Source of the DNA: Alisma plantago-aquatica
Lineage: Eukaryota > Streptophyta > Magnoliopsida > Alismatales > Alismataceae
DNA: 64,000 bases
Direction of reading: 5' to 3'
Assembly: GCA_963693085.1 (NCBI GenBank)
Contig: OY856409.1
Location: forward strand, 1,538,471,072-1,538,535,071
Shown here piece by piece: positions 25,168 to 33,994 of this stretch. Under the pieces are notes generated by a model. It made no database searches and had not been told where the DNA came from. It worked only from the letters and a program-made list of their open reading frames with translations. The number at the start of each line of letters is the position of its first letter. Position 1 is the first letter of the stretch. The position numbers and the translations under genes were made by a program.

Positions 25168-25356
25168 CTTGAACACCTAATCTCACTAGTAAGTGTATAA
25201 TGTGTATTGGGTTTTCAAGAAAATTTCGGCAGCATTTCCCCACTGTTCTCCAAGTACTATGTACTTAGAGAACAAATGGGGAAATGCTACCGAAATTTTC
25301 TTGAAAACCCAATACACATTATACACTTACATCCTAAGTGAGGTTAGGTGTTCAAG
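25168..25356. other. 189-nt near-perfect foldback upstream of the transposase start
   Basis: The left arm (25168-25257) and right arm (25261-25356) are complementary over about 90 bases with a few mismatches and small bulges, closed by a TAT loop at 25258-25260. Landmarks: CTTGAACACCTAA pairs with TTAGGTGTTCAAG; GTGTATAATGTGTATTGGG with CCCAATACACATTATACAC; CGGCAGCATTTCCCC with GGGGAAATGCTACCG; AAGTAC with GTACTT. It lies 117 bp upstream of the TnpD start, probably in the leader or promoter. The length and pairing fit a plant small-RNA precursor or a small inverted-repeat insertion. No flanking target duplication was found. Confidence 0.85.
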
Positions 25357-25381
25357 ACCAGTCCCAAATCAGAGACTATCC

Positions 25382-25406
25382 AAGATTTACTCCTAATGAG
25401 TAAATC
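25382..25406. other. Small perfect hairpin next to the long foldback
   Basis: AGATTTACTC and GAGTAAATCT form a 10-bp perfect stem around a CTAAT loop, 25 bases right of the 189-nt foldback. Confidence 0.75.
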
Positions 25407-25559
25407 TGGGACGGGTTTCTAGGCCAACAAATACATGTATGTTGTCATTCCAATTCCTACAATCCTAGTTTCATCATTCATATCCTAGGTTTCATGTAAC
25501 ATAATTTAATCTTGGTATCATATTCTATAAGATTGATTTCAACATTTCGAGTGTCCATG

Positions 25560-26095
25560 CATGTTCATCATGTTGGATAGATATGTAAAATGTTAGGGTT
25601 TCATCACAATTGATGTCAGGGTTTCATCACAATTTTAGGTATCATATAGAGTAAGTAGATGTTAGGGTTTCATCATGCAATAGGGATTCATTTGAATATA
25701 TACCCTCTTCTTCTTCTTCCTTCTCCTTCCTTACCAACAACAAGCACGTCTGTGTGGGTGGAACGGTCATGCTTCCTGTTGGTAAGGATGGAGAAGAAAG
25801 AAGAAGAGAGGCTACTGGAATAAGATGAGGAGGGCCTACTGTTGGAAGCAGCATGGAGACGGAGGCGACGGTGTGAGGAGAAGGTGACGAGCACACCAGG
25901 GGCAGGCGGCGACGGCGGCGGTGAACAATAGGGGTGGAGAGCACACTAGGGGGAAACGACGACGAGCAGTAGGGGCGCCGAACACACCAGGGGCGGTGAC
26001 GGTGGCGAGCAGCAGCAGCATTAGGCGGTGCGGAGGCAGGGGCAGGCGGCGGCGCGGAGCGCACCAGGGTCGGGAGTAGATTGCGCGATGAAAAA
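25560..26095 (-). other. GC-rich leader region of the CACTA element
   Basis: Between the transposase start and the right subterminal array, the minus strand is unusually GC-rich (about 25860-26090). It contains an open stretch of about 140 codons (26064-25642) rich in Pro, Ala, Ser and Arg. An imperfect repeat of a unit like CACACCAGGGGCGG plus GGCGGCGACGG explains the composition. The part nearer the transposase holds three copies of AGGGTTTCATCA (25594-25675). I read the region as the 5' untranslated leader or promoter of the transposase rather than a gene. A small first exon cannot be excluded. Confidence 0.5.
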
Positions 26096-26149
26096 GAAGA
26101 AAGGGGAATTAGAGGATCTATTGTGTGTGGGGGCTATTAAGTCACTCCA

Positions 26150-26597
26150 AAGGCATCAGTTATCTCTACAAACCGACACCTTTACTATTCAGCATCGGTT
26201 TTCCCAAAACAACTGACGTCCAATTATCCTAAAATTTTTGGCGGGGAGGGCACGCGAACCATTATCAGGGTCGGTTATCCCAAGACAACCGATGCCCATA
26301 TGGTAAAAATTGTGCGTAGTTTTTATCTTCTTTAGGCGTCGGTTATTAGGTAAAACATTGACGATGTATGTGGGCACTTTTTTTCGTCCGAAAAAATTGG
26401 ATTTTTGCGGGCTATTTTAGGCATCGGTTGCGTTTCTTCAGCCGACGTTGAATAAAAAGCGATACCCGTGTCTTTCTAGTCTTCAAATATGGACGTCGGT
26501 TTACCTTAATAGCCGACGTTTAATGGTTATCAGCGTCGATTTTGTTAAATAACTGACACCCCGAAAAGCGACGTTGAACGCTATTTCTGTAGCAGTG
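26150..26597. repeat. CACTA right subterminal repeats and terminal inverted repeat
   Basis: CGTCGGTT/CATCGGTT words and their complements recur (around 26188, 26268, 26335, 26425-26445, 26495-26515, 26535), often as inverted pairs such as CGTCGGTTTACC ... AGCCGACG. The array ends in CTGTAGCAGTG (26587-26597), the inverted terminus, followed by the TGG target duplication. No CACGGCCGTG palindromes are seen at this end, unlike the left end. Confidence 0.85.
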
Positions 26598-26600
26598 TGG

Positions 26601-27633
26601 GTACTTAAATCCTTTCTCCTATTTTCCCTTTGTTTTTTAGTACATAAAAGCATTTTACTTGATTATATGATTCATTCGTCATAATTGACTCTTCCTATCT
26701 TGGATTCCTATGTAGTTTTCTCTTATTTTCCTTGGTTTCAAATTGAATAAAGTGACTCAATTAGTTATATGACAGATCACTTTATCCAGTCTTTCTTCTT
26801 CATTTTGTATGATATGTACTAATCTATGTCTTAAATAAATATTCCTTCTGCCTTTATACCCAAATTAGGGTTTCTTATCTAAGGACACAAAGCTGGATCA
26901 TAGATATTAATTCTAACGGATTCTTAGCTATTCTAGTCTTTCCCTTATATTTCAATATCTTAGAGTATGTACATTCTCACTACAATGTGGGTCTAATTTA
27001 TCTAGATTCTACTCTTCTTATGATGATAATATGAGTAATTAGATCTCGATAACGCATCATGCCAGACAGACCAGACCGAACATGTAGTCCTAAATCCAAG
27101 AGCTACTTAGGATTAACCAACTCCTATTCGTCTAAAACATGTGGAAAGAATATCCACTTAGGGCAAACTCATTTAAACATTACTTTTGGTCTACTTGATG
27201 CAAAAGAAATGTAAACAATAACTGAAGTAACTTCATGAAATACAATAATAAAAAAGAACCATATATATTCTACCAATTTATTATCTAAATTCAAATATAT
27301 AAGAGATTTTCTATTCATCATTAATTAAAACAATATAAAATAAAATGTATATCTCATTCTATCTTTATGTTCTTATTATTTTATTACCTTCTAGTTTTCT
27401 AACCCTAATATTTCTAGGGGTTCTCTCTAGACCATCATTCCTCTGCATACCTGGCCAGGGCATCTAGAGAAGAATAGACAAAGTAGCTTGATACTGGTCA
27501 ACTTAAGTATACAGATATCGGGCCAAGGTATCTAGATACTCAGACTTCCCATAGCTATTAACACATCAATTCCTAACTACCACACATATGACTCCAATTT
27601 TCTATCCTAATGGTCCCTGAAAACTCATCTTAA
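26601..27633. other. Internal region of the LARD-like element, right part
   Basis: About 1 kb of AT-rich sequence between the CACTA and the primer-binding site. In the element's own direction this is where a leader or gag would begin. No gag motif was recognised. Confidence 0.6.
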
Positions 27634-27645
27634 GCTTTGATACCA
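27634..27645 (-). other. Primer-binding site of the LARD-like element
   Basis: On the minus strand, three bases after the right LTR, the sequence reads TGGTATCAAAGC, one difference from the standard initiator-methionine tRNA site TGGTATCAGAGC. Confidence 0.85.
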
Positions 27646-27648
27646 AGT

Positions 27649-30600
27649 TGTTACACCCACATCCCATGATTACACTAATCATGAGATTAGGGCATAACTT
27701 GATGATCAAACATAATACGATGAACACCCTTAATTTATTTTTTGATTTCAAACTCTTTGTCTTCTCACATTCAATGACATAAACTTTCTAAGGGAATTAA
27801 AGCCTAATTACTCTAATCATATCTCAACAATAAAGATACATATCTAAACATTCACTATGTTTCCCACACATCAATGTAAATACAACATGATAATCGGATA
27901 CGTTCACTATTATAAGGAAACAAACTTACACATCATCATTTACAACTCTCTCACTACTACTCAAGGACCTAGAGTAGGGGCCAACTGAACATAACTAATC
28001 TGATACTTAACTCTCGTGGAAGATCTACTATGACATTAACATTCTTCAGATCCTCATGGTTTCCCTATCAAAGTGAGTAGAGGGGTAAACCTACTCTCTC
28101 AGTGAATTAGTACTTCAAAGAAATAGTTTAAAACACTTATATCATTATAGATATATTGTTGAACAACTATATTAAGTAGAAAAGAAGCAAGCTATAAAGG
28201 GACTAATCATTCACAAACATATGCATGATAGCTTAATCTAGACGACTACAAAAAGTAAGTCAGTCACTGAACATTCTTAAATAATCACAAATAAACTATT
28301 AATTGGGAAACATACAAAGAATAATTGAACAACTACACATACTTGATTAATCTCTTATTCATCTTATTATGTCATGAACCCACATGAAGTGTAACACAAC
28401 GTGTGAAAGTATCGTAGAAAACTATGATCTCACTATAAAAGACTTGGAATAATGCACGAGATCCTAAGTTTGTACTCTCAATACCATGTCTGCAGCTGGC
28501 ATCACTGTGTCTGGCTCTTACCAGCTAATGGGAGTGGCTAGAAGTCTCAGAATCCACCTCTCAACCTAGGTACTCAGCCAGTAAGTCAATCCCCTATAGG
28601 CATGTTGTGCACCAGTGGAACTACTAAAGTTGTCCACGGATCACCACAACTCAAAAACAAGTACCACTGACATCCCCAGTTGGTGTTGGATACCAAACAT
28701 TTAAGGAGTTTGCCCTCTATGGCCTAGACCCCCACCCTATGGTTGCGCTCTATCTTACCTTGACCTAAATGGGACCTCCAGTTAGAAGCATTTCATCCTC
28801 ATAGTGCATGCCTTTTGCGAGGGTTATACAATGTTTAGGACATATAAATTTCTAATTCACTCTTTAAATTCATAGTTGAAACATCACATCAACGTTTTTT
28901 AGTTTATCTTTGTAAACAATTCATTTCATATATCGTCACTAATATGTATCACAAACTGAACTATTAAGCATCACCACATCTCACACTGAGAAACAATGAA
29001 TTAAAAATACTTGATTCACTTAATGCCCTATCCTTAGGGTTTCATTTACCTCTTTCACATATCATAATACTCACATAAGGATTCAATTTATCATAAACTT
29101 TCATTGAATAAGGATTGCTCTCAACAATTCACTTGTAGCCAAACATATACATGAAACCCTGGTATGAACTTAACTAGGGTTTCACTCCATTCACTACAAT
29201 ATCATGCATCAAGAATAACCTTGAAGAAATGAATTGATAACAATGAAAGAATCACATCAACTAAATTTCATGAAGTCTATTTTCAAACTTTGAACTTTCC
29301 ATTCATCTAGACTTTCAGTCTCTTTACTGAGATATCAAGAAAACACAGATTACATCGCATAACATCCAATATAGTATGTGACATATAGCTACACAGTCAG
29401 ATAAAATAATCATTCATAAACATGGAGATTCAAATAGGCAAATTTTTTATTCAATTATAAACAATTTTGACATAATTGAAAACAATAGATTTTACTATAT
29501 TGTTATATCTTCTGCAATAACTTTATGAATTCGATTTTATATGATTATCATCCATTTCTAATATGATTTTGTCATCTGGAATTCATTACAATGGAAAAAT
29601 AACTCATTTCTAGATCTATTTCATTAAGCTTAAAGTGAAAGGCAGATAGTTGCATACATAGGAACTGAAAATTATTGATGATTTAATCCAATTTTGTACA
29701 ATCTACTATTTAAAGGAAGTACCCACTCTCACCAAGGCGTGAAAACACCTTAGAAACACAGACCACATCTGAAATTCTTGAACTCATATTAAAACCCTCA
29801 CCGCTTTCTTTTTCCTTTCAACTCGGAAAGCCTATGAATGGAGATTTATGGAGAAAAAGTGAGATAAGGGGAAGATTGATATCATTTTAAATAAAATCAT
29901 AGGAGGGATATAATCTTGATGTGAGAGAAGATTTACCATGAATGTCTATGCAAAGAAGCCAAACTTACTTGATTTCATCATATCTCGAATAAGGAAACCC
30001 TAGGTCAACATCTCCACCACTTTATCCTATCAAAACCCTACTATCCTCTCTCTCTAGAATTTCATTTATATGGAATGGATCCCAAAATATGGGAGATTCT
30101 TGGGTTCTAGGTTGATCATATATAGAAATTAAGGTGCTTGGGTCAATTGCAAATTGATTGTATTTATACTTTATTTTATTTTAGCAAAATCGTCTGTCAT
30201 TAAAATGTCACTGTAAATTGTTTATTCCATAGGTCAAACCTCCTTCAAAAATTATGATTATTTCTAATGGTGTCCGACATGTAATTCCATAGATCTTGTA
30301 AAAAAATCATTTTAAGCTAAAAATAAATAAATAAAAATAAAATTCAATGCTACTAAACAACAGTCTACAACATTGTCAGTCAAATTATAGTTCGATTGAG
30401 AATCACAATAAAATAACATTCAAATATTTTAAAATTTTGCAATAACATGCATATTGAATTATCCATATCAAATCCAAATTTTAAGTAAATCCAAGTAACA
30501 TAGAAAATATGAAAAATCATTTACCATACTACTATCATGATCAAGTTCCATATCATGTACTATCAAAAACACTAATTTTTGGCGGTTATGGTCTACACTT

Positions 30601-30773
30601 CTAAAACCCTAGTCCTTCAAACTAAAATCACGATTAGAGTTCCTTATTAGGTTTAAAATATCACAATTAAGCTACCATTATTGACCAGGTTTAAATGATG
30701 CTCAATCTAATTAAGCATGTACTCATTCAGGTAAACCCTAATTTACCAATTAAGCTCAGATGAGGTCATAACA
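27649..30773 (-). repeat. 5' LTR of the LARD-like element
   Basis: About 3125 bp, direct copy of 12055-15204, starting TGTTACACCC and ending GGTCATAACA on the plus strand, followed by the ATAAT target duplication. As the 5' LTR of a minus-strand element it would carry the promoter. No clear TATA box could be singled out in this AT-rich sequence. Confidence 0.9.
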
Positions 30774-30778
30774 ATAAT

Positions 30779-31560
30779 TGCTCTTACTATGGTGTGCGAG
30801 TTTAAGGAGATTCTTCTTGATGGGTTTCTTGGTGTCCCACCTCCTAGAGAGATTTATTTCGAGATCAACTAGGGCTAGAGCTAGCAACTCATAACACAAA
30901 CACCATATAGAATGGAACCAGTCGAGATAAAGGAGTTGTAAGAACAACTTTAGGAGTTGAGAGAAAAGGGTTTCATAAAGCCAAGAACGTCCCTTTGGGG
31001 GTTTTCATGTTGTTTGTAAACATGAAGTATAAATGCATGTAAGTATGTATAAACTACAGACACACGAATAGGGTGATAGTGGCTGACAAGTATATGTTTC
31101 CCATGATGGATGACTTGTTTGACAAGTTGAAGAGTGATGGAATGTAATATAAGACAGATATTAGATATGGGTACTATCAATTGAGGATTGAGATGGATAA
31201 TATACCTAAGACATATTTTAGGACTATGCATTCTCAATATAAGTTTGTAGTTATGTCATTTGGGCCAACCAACACATCCAAAACTTTTATGTATCTAATG
31301 AATAGAGTGTTCAGGAAGTATATGGAATGTTCATGGTGGTGTCCATAGATGACATCTTGATCTACACCAAGGAAGAGATCATAATGTCAAACATATGTGT
31401 ATGCCATTTAAGTAGGTGAGGAAGAATCAATTGTATGTGAAGTTTAGCAAATGCAAGGCTGGTTAATCGAAGTATCTTTTCTTAGTCATGTCATCTCATA
31501 GAAGAGGATTTGTCCAGTACTAAGAAGGTGAAATCAATTTTCTAGTAGGAGTAGAAAAAG
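30779..31560 (+). pseudogene. Ty3-gypsy reverse transcriptase remnant
   Basis: The plus strand carries the classic gypsy RT opening in broken frames: VCEFKEIL..., PPPREIYFEI, PYRMEPVEIKEL, ELREKGFIKPRTSLWG, then decayed matches to the PLPRIDDLFDQL, DLRSGYHQLRI, MPFGLTNAP and VFIDDILIY blocks (near 31085-31110, 31160-31195, 31250-31275 and 31345-31365), and the FSKC...FLGHVIS block near 31440-31500. Stops occur about every 20-40 codons. The ATAAT target duplication of the LARD-like element lies directly before it, so this pol was the insertion target. Its protease and gag should lie left of 12050 but are not recognisable there. Confidence 0.75.
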
Positions 31561-31689
31561 ATGTTGGTAGGTATTTCCATCATGTTGGTCATACTTCTTG
31601 GGATCTAGTAAAAAGACGATGAACAAACATAGATATGTAATACCATGTTAGAATTAGACAGTGAAAGATCATGAATGATGATGTAGATG

Positions 31690-32465
31690 TTGTGGGATCT
31701 GGTGACAAAGCAGAACACACATGATAGGAAGCAAAGAAGATTGTAGTTTTGTCAAAGTAGAGCTATGTTGAATGGATTATTGAGAAATTTAACATAAACA
31801 AATATTTGAATCTATGAGTACTGCACTATGAAGTTACTTCACATTAATTAAAATCATGCTCATCTACTGATGAAAATGAAGAAATGACTAAGATTCCCTA
31901 GTCTTATTATGTGAGGAGTTTAATGGACACAATGGTGTTTGATTGTCCTAATATTTCTCATGTGGTTGGTGTTGTGAGTAGGTTTCTCTCAAACCCTAAT
32001 AAAGATCATTGGGAGGCGATGAATTCTAAACCATTTCTAAAAGACTTCGTTGATTCTAACATAGAAAGTGATATTGATCATAGGAAAATCTACTATTTGG
32101 TACATATTCACTTTTGTAGGAGGATCCATATGTTAGCAGTCCAGGTTGCATAAGTATGTTGCACTTACTACTATAGAGGAAGAGTACATTGTAGTAGTAG
32201 AAGAAGGAAAAGAATTATTTGAGTTATGAGATTTCTATGGGAAATGGGTATGAATCAATCCAGTCAAACTATTTTTGATGATAGTCAGAGTGTTATTGAT
32301 TTGAGAAAAGGCACAATGCATAATGCATGGACTAATCATATTGATGTAATATATCAATGTATTCATGATATAATTAATAAGATTTTTTTTACTTTGAAGA
32401 AGATCTATATTGTGAAGAATACTTTTGATATGATGACCAAGATCGTGATACATGATAAGTTGTAG
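31690..32465 (+). pseudogene. Ty1-copia RT C-terminus and RNase H remnant
   Basis: The plus strand reads IIEKFNINK, STDENEEMTKIP, then an 80-codon open frame (31911-32153) with NISHVVGVVSRFLSNPNKDHW and FVDSNIESDIDHRK, and another (32226-32465) with DDSQSVIDLRKGTMHNAWTN, HIDVIYQCIHDIINK and FDMMTKIV. These are the ends of a copia RT and RNase H in correct order. Between HWEA and KPFLKDF about 20 residues of the usual KWILRYLRGT block are missing, a small internal deletion. The element is oriented left to right, so its 3' LTR should follow. Confidence 0.8.
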
Positions 32466-33110
32466 CTCTACAAAGAGATTAGCGACATATATTATTAGTG
32501 AATATTCTATTATGACAATTTCCCCATTGGGATGGAAAGGATATTTGGGTCCTATGATATTTCCATCCCATAGAAAACAAGGCACATTAGGGTATTTGTT
32601 ATTGTGGTGTTGAGGGATATATATCCCTATCTTCTGCACACGAAAAAGTAGCAAATGAATAAGAAGCCACCAACTTTATGAAACCAAAGGCAACAATTTT
32701 TTTTGTTCATGGTTAATGCAGATGAGAGGAAAAGCAAAGGAAAAGGAGAGAAAAGAGAGAGGAAATAAGAAAGTAAGCAATGTAGATTGCCACAGTCAAA
32801 ATGTGTTCTTCTTTTTCCCTCGTACCATTGTGTACTTTTTGGATGGGGGTGTCCTCTCAAGAAGTTCTAATGTGGTGAAGTTGTGAAGATTTCCCGATAT
32901 ATTGGTATTTTTATTTAATATCTCCCTCTGGTTGTATTTTCTCAAATTTGGGATCAAATCTTAAGAAGGATAGTGTACATTTACTTTATAGTACATTTAC
33001 CCATCTTGACCTCGTGATTTTTTCCCTTGTACTTCATGAGGATTTTCCACGTTAAATAGTGTTTTCTATCTATCTGTTTGGATTTATTTTCTTTAGATTT
33101 ATATGCTTGG
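32466..33110 (+). repeat. Probable 3' LTR of the copia remnant
   Basis: This stretch follows directly after the RNase H end and closes with a motif usual for copia LTR ends, TGAGGATTTTCCACGTTAAA near 33036-33055, followed by GTGTTTTCTATC. No second copy is present in the window, and neither boundary nor TSD could be fixed. Confidence 0.45.
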
Positions 33111-33236
33111 CCGAAATTCTTCTATAAATTTTTGTTGCATCCCCATTGACTATATACCAATATTATGTGTGCATATCTTCAACTAACTAACCATGCAACT
33201 GATCATCAAAAAGGTTACATGATCAGGCAGCACCAA

Positions 33237-33601
33237 GTTTATGTACAGGCAACTGGGTTTATACTAGTCAGACTGATGATCAAGATTGAGGAGGGGTTCT
33301 TTCGACGAGCTGCTTATTATGCGCTTACCAACCAGGAATCCAAGCTGAAGCGGTTAATCTATTTCCAATCTCATCACTGTAACTTGGTTATTCCCTTGTT
33401 CCTGATCTGGTATAACAGCAGATCTATATGTAGATGTCGTATGACCATTATGATATAATCCAATCTGTCGTTTCAAAAAAAAAATCAGGCAACACAAAAG
33501 TCAATCTAGTTTTGAAGTAGTAAATCCATGTCACATTACATGTTCAAATCCTAATGAGTGGATCACATGATAATACCAAATAATTAAGCATCTAGAACCC
33601 T
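33237..33601 (+). repeat. First copy of a 365-bp duplicated unit containing a polyadenylated retrocopy fragment
   Basis: This unit and 33630-33994 match base for base except for about six differences. The front 246 bases (33238-33483) look like the end of an mRNA: an open stretch (about 80 codons including VQATGFILVRLMIKIEEGFF), a stop near 33457 and a run of ten A at 33475-33484. A 16-17 base sequence, ATCAGGCARCACMAAAG-like, lies on both sides of it (33222-33237 and 33484-33500), as expected for a LINE-mediated insertion. I do not recognise the parent gene. Confidence 0.7.
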
Positions 33602-33629
33602 GGCTGATACTAATGGAGATGCTGCTCCA

Positions 33630-33994
33630 GTTTATGTACAGGCAACTGGGTTTATACTAGTCAGACTGATGATCAAGATTGAGGAGGGGTTCTTTCGACA
33701 AGCTGCTTATTATGCGCTTACCAACCAGGAATCCAAGCTGAAGCGGTTAATCTATTTCCAATCTCATCACTGTAACTTGGTTATTCCCTTGTTCCTGATC
33801 TGGTGTAACAGTAGATCTATATGTAGATGTCGTATGACCATTATGTTATAATCCAATCTGTCGTTTCAAAAAAAAAATCAGGCAACACCAAAGTCAATCT
33901 AGTTTTGAAGTAGTAAATCCATGTCACATTACATGTTCAAATCCTAATGAGTGGATCACATGATAATACCAAATAATTAAGCATCTAGAACCCT
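33630..33994 (+). repeat. Second copy of the 365-bp unit
   Basis: Same content as the first copy, including the poly(A) run (33868-33877) and right flank. It lacks the left target duplication. Instead, 28 bases (33602-33629) precede it and extend the open frame upstream as LADTNGDAAPVYVQATG. Either these bases are more of the parent mRNA or they keep the frame by chance. Confidence 0.7.

Larger units (their letters stand above)
17344..26597 (-). mobile_element. Complete CACTA (En/Spm) DNA transposon, 9,254 bp
   Basis: The left end begins CACTACTACAGAT. The right end, read inward on the minus strand, begins CACTGCTACAGAA, giving imperfect terminal inverted repeats of about 13 bp. The trinucleotide TGG occurs on both sides (17341-17343 and 26598-26600), the 3-bp target duplication typical of CACTA elements. 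Both ends carry subterminal arrays of a CGTCGGTT word. Inside, both genes run on the minus strand: TnpD transposase (25051-21814), then a PttA/Ulp1 gene (21630-18186). The transposase frame is broken several times, so this copy is probably immobile on its own, although its ends look intact. Confidence 0.95.
12055..30773 (-). mobile_element. Large non-coding LTR retrotransposon (LARD-like), carrying a nested CACTA
   Basis: Two direct copies of a 3.1 kb sequence (12055-15204 and 27649-30773) both start TGTTAYRCCC and end GGTCATAACA, giving TG...CA ends with TGTTA/TAACA inverted tips. The 5-bp sequence ATAAT lies immediately outside both ends (12050-12054 and 30774-30778). On the minus strand the right copy is followed by a primer-binding site and the left copy is preceded by a polypurine tract, so transcription runs right to left. 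With the CACTA and its duplicated target bases removed, the internal region is about 3.2 kb and has no recognisable gag or pol, so the element depended on a partner. The LTRs look roughly 85% alike by eye, suggesting an old insertion. Confidence 0.9.

Noticed and set aside
25642..26064. Pro/Ala/Arg-rich 140-codon open stretch on the minus strand as a gene
   Set aside because: Composition follows from GC-rich repeats in the CACTA leader, and more than one frame is open over part of it.
30950..31237. Minus-strand open stretch of 95 codons
   Set aside because: It is the complement of the gypsy RT remnant, which explains the plus strand better.
32235..32654. Minus-strand open stretch of 139 codons
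   Set aside because: It is the complement of the copia RNase H remnant on the plus strand.
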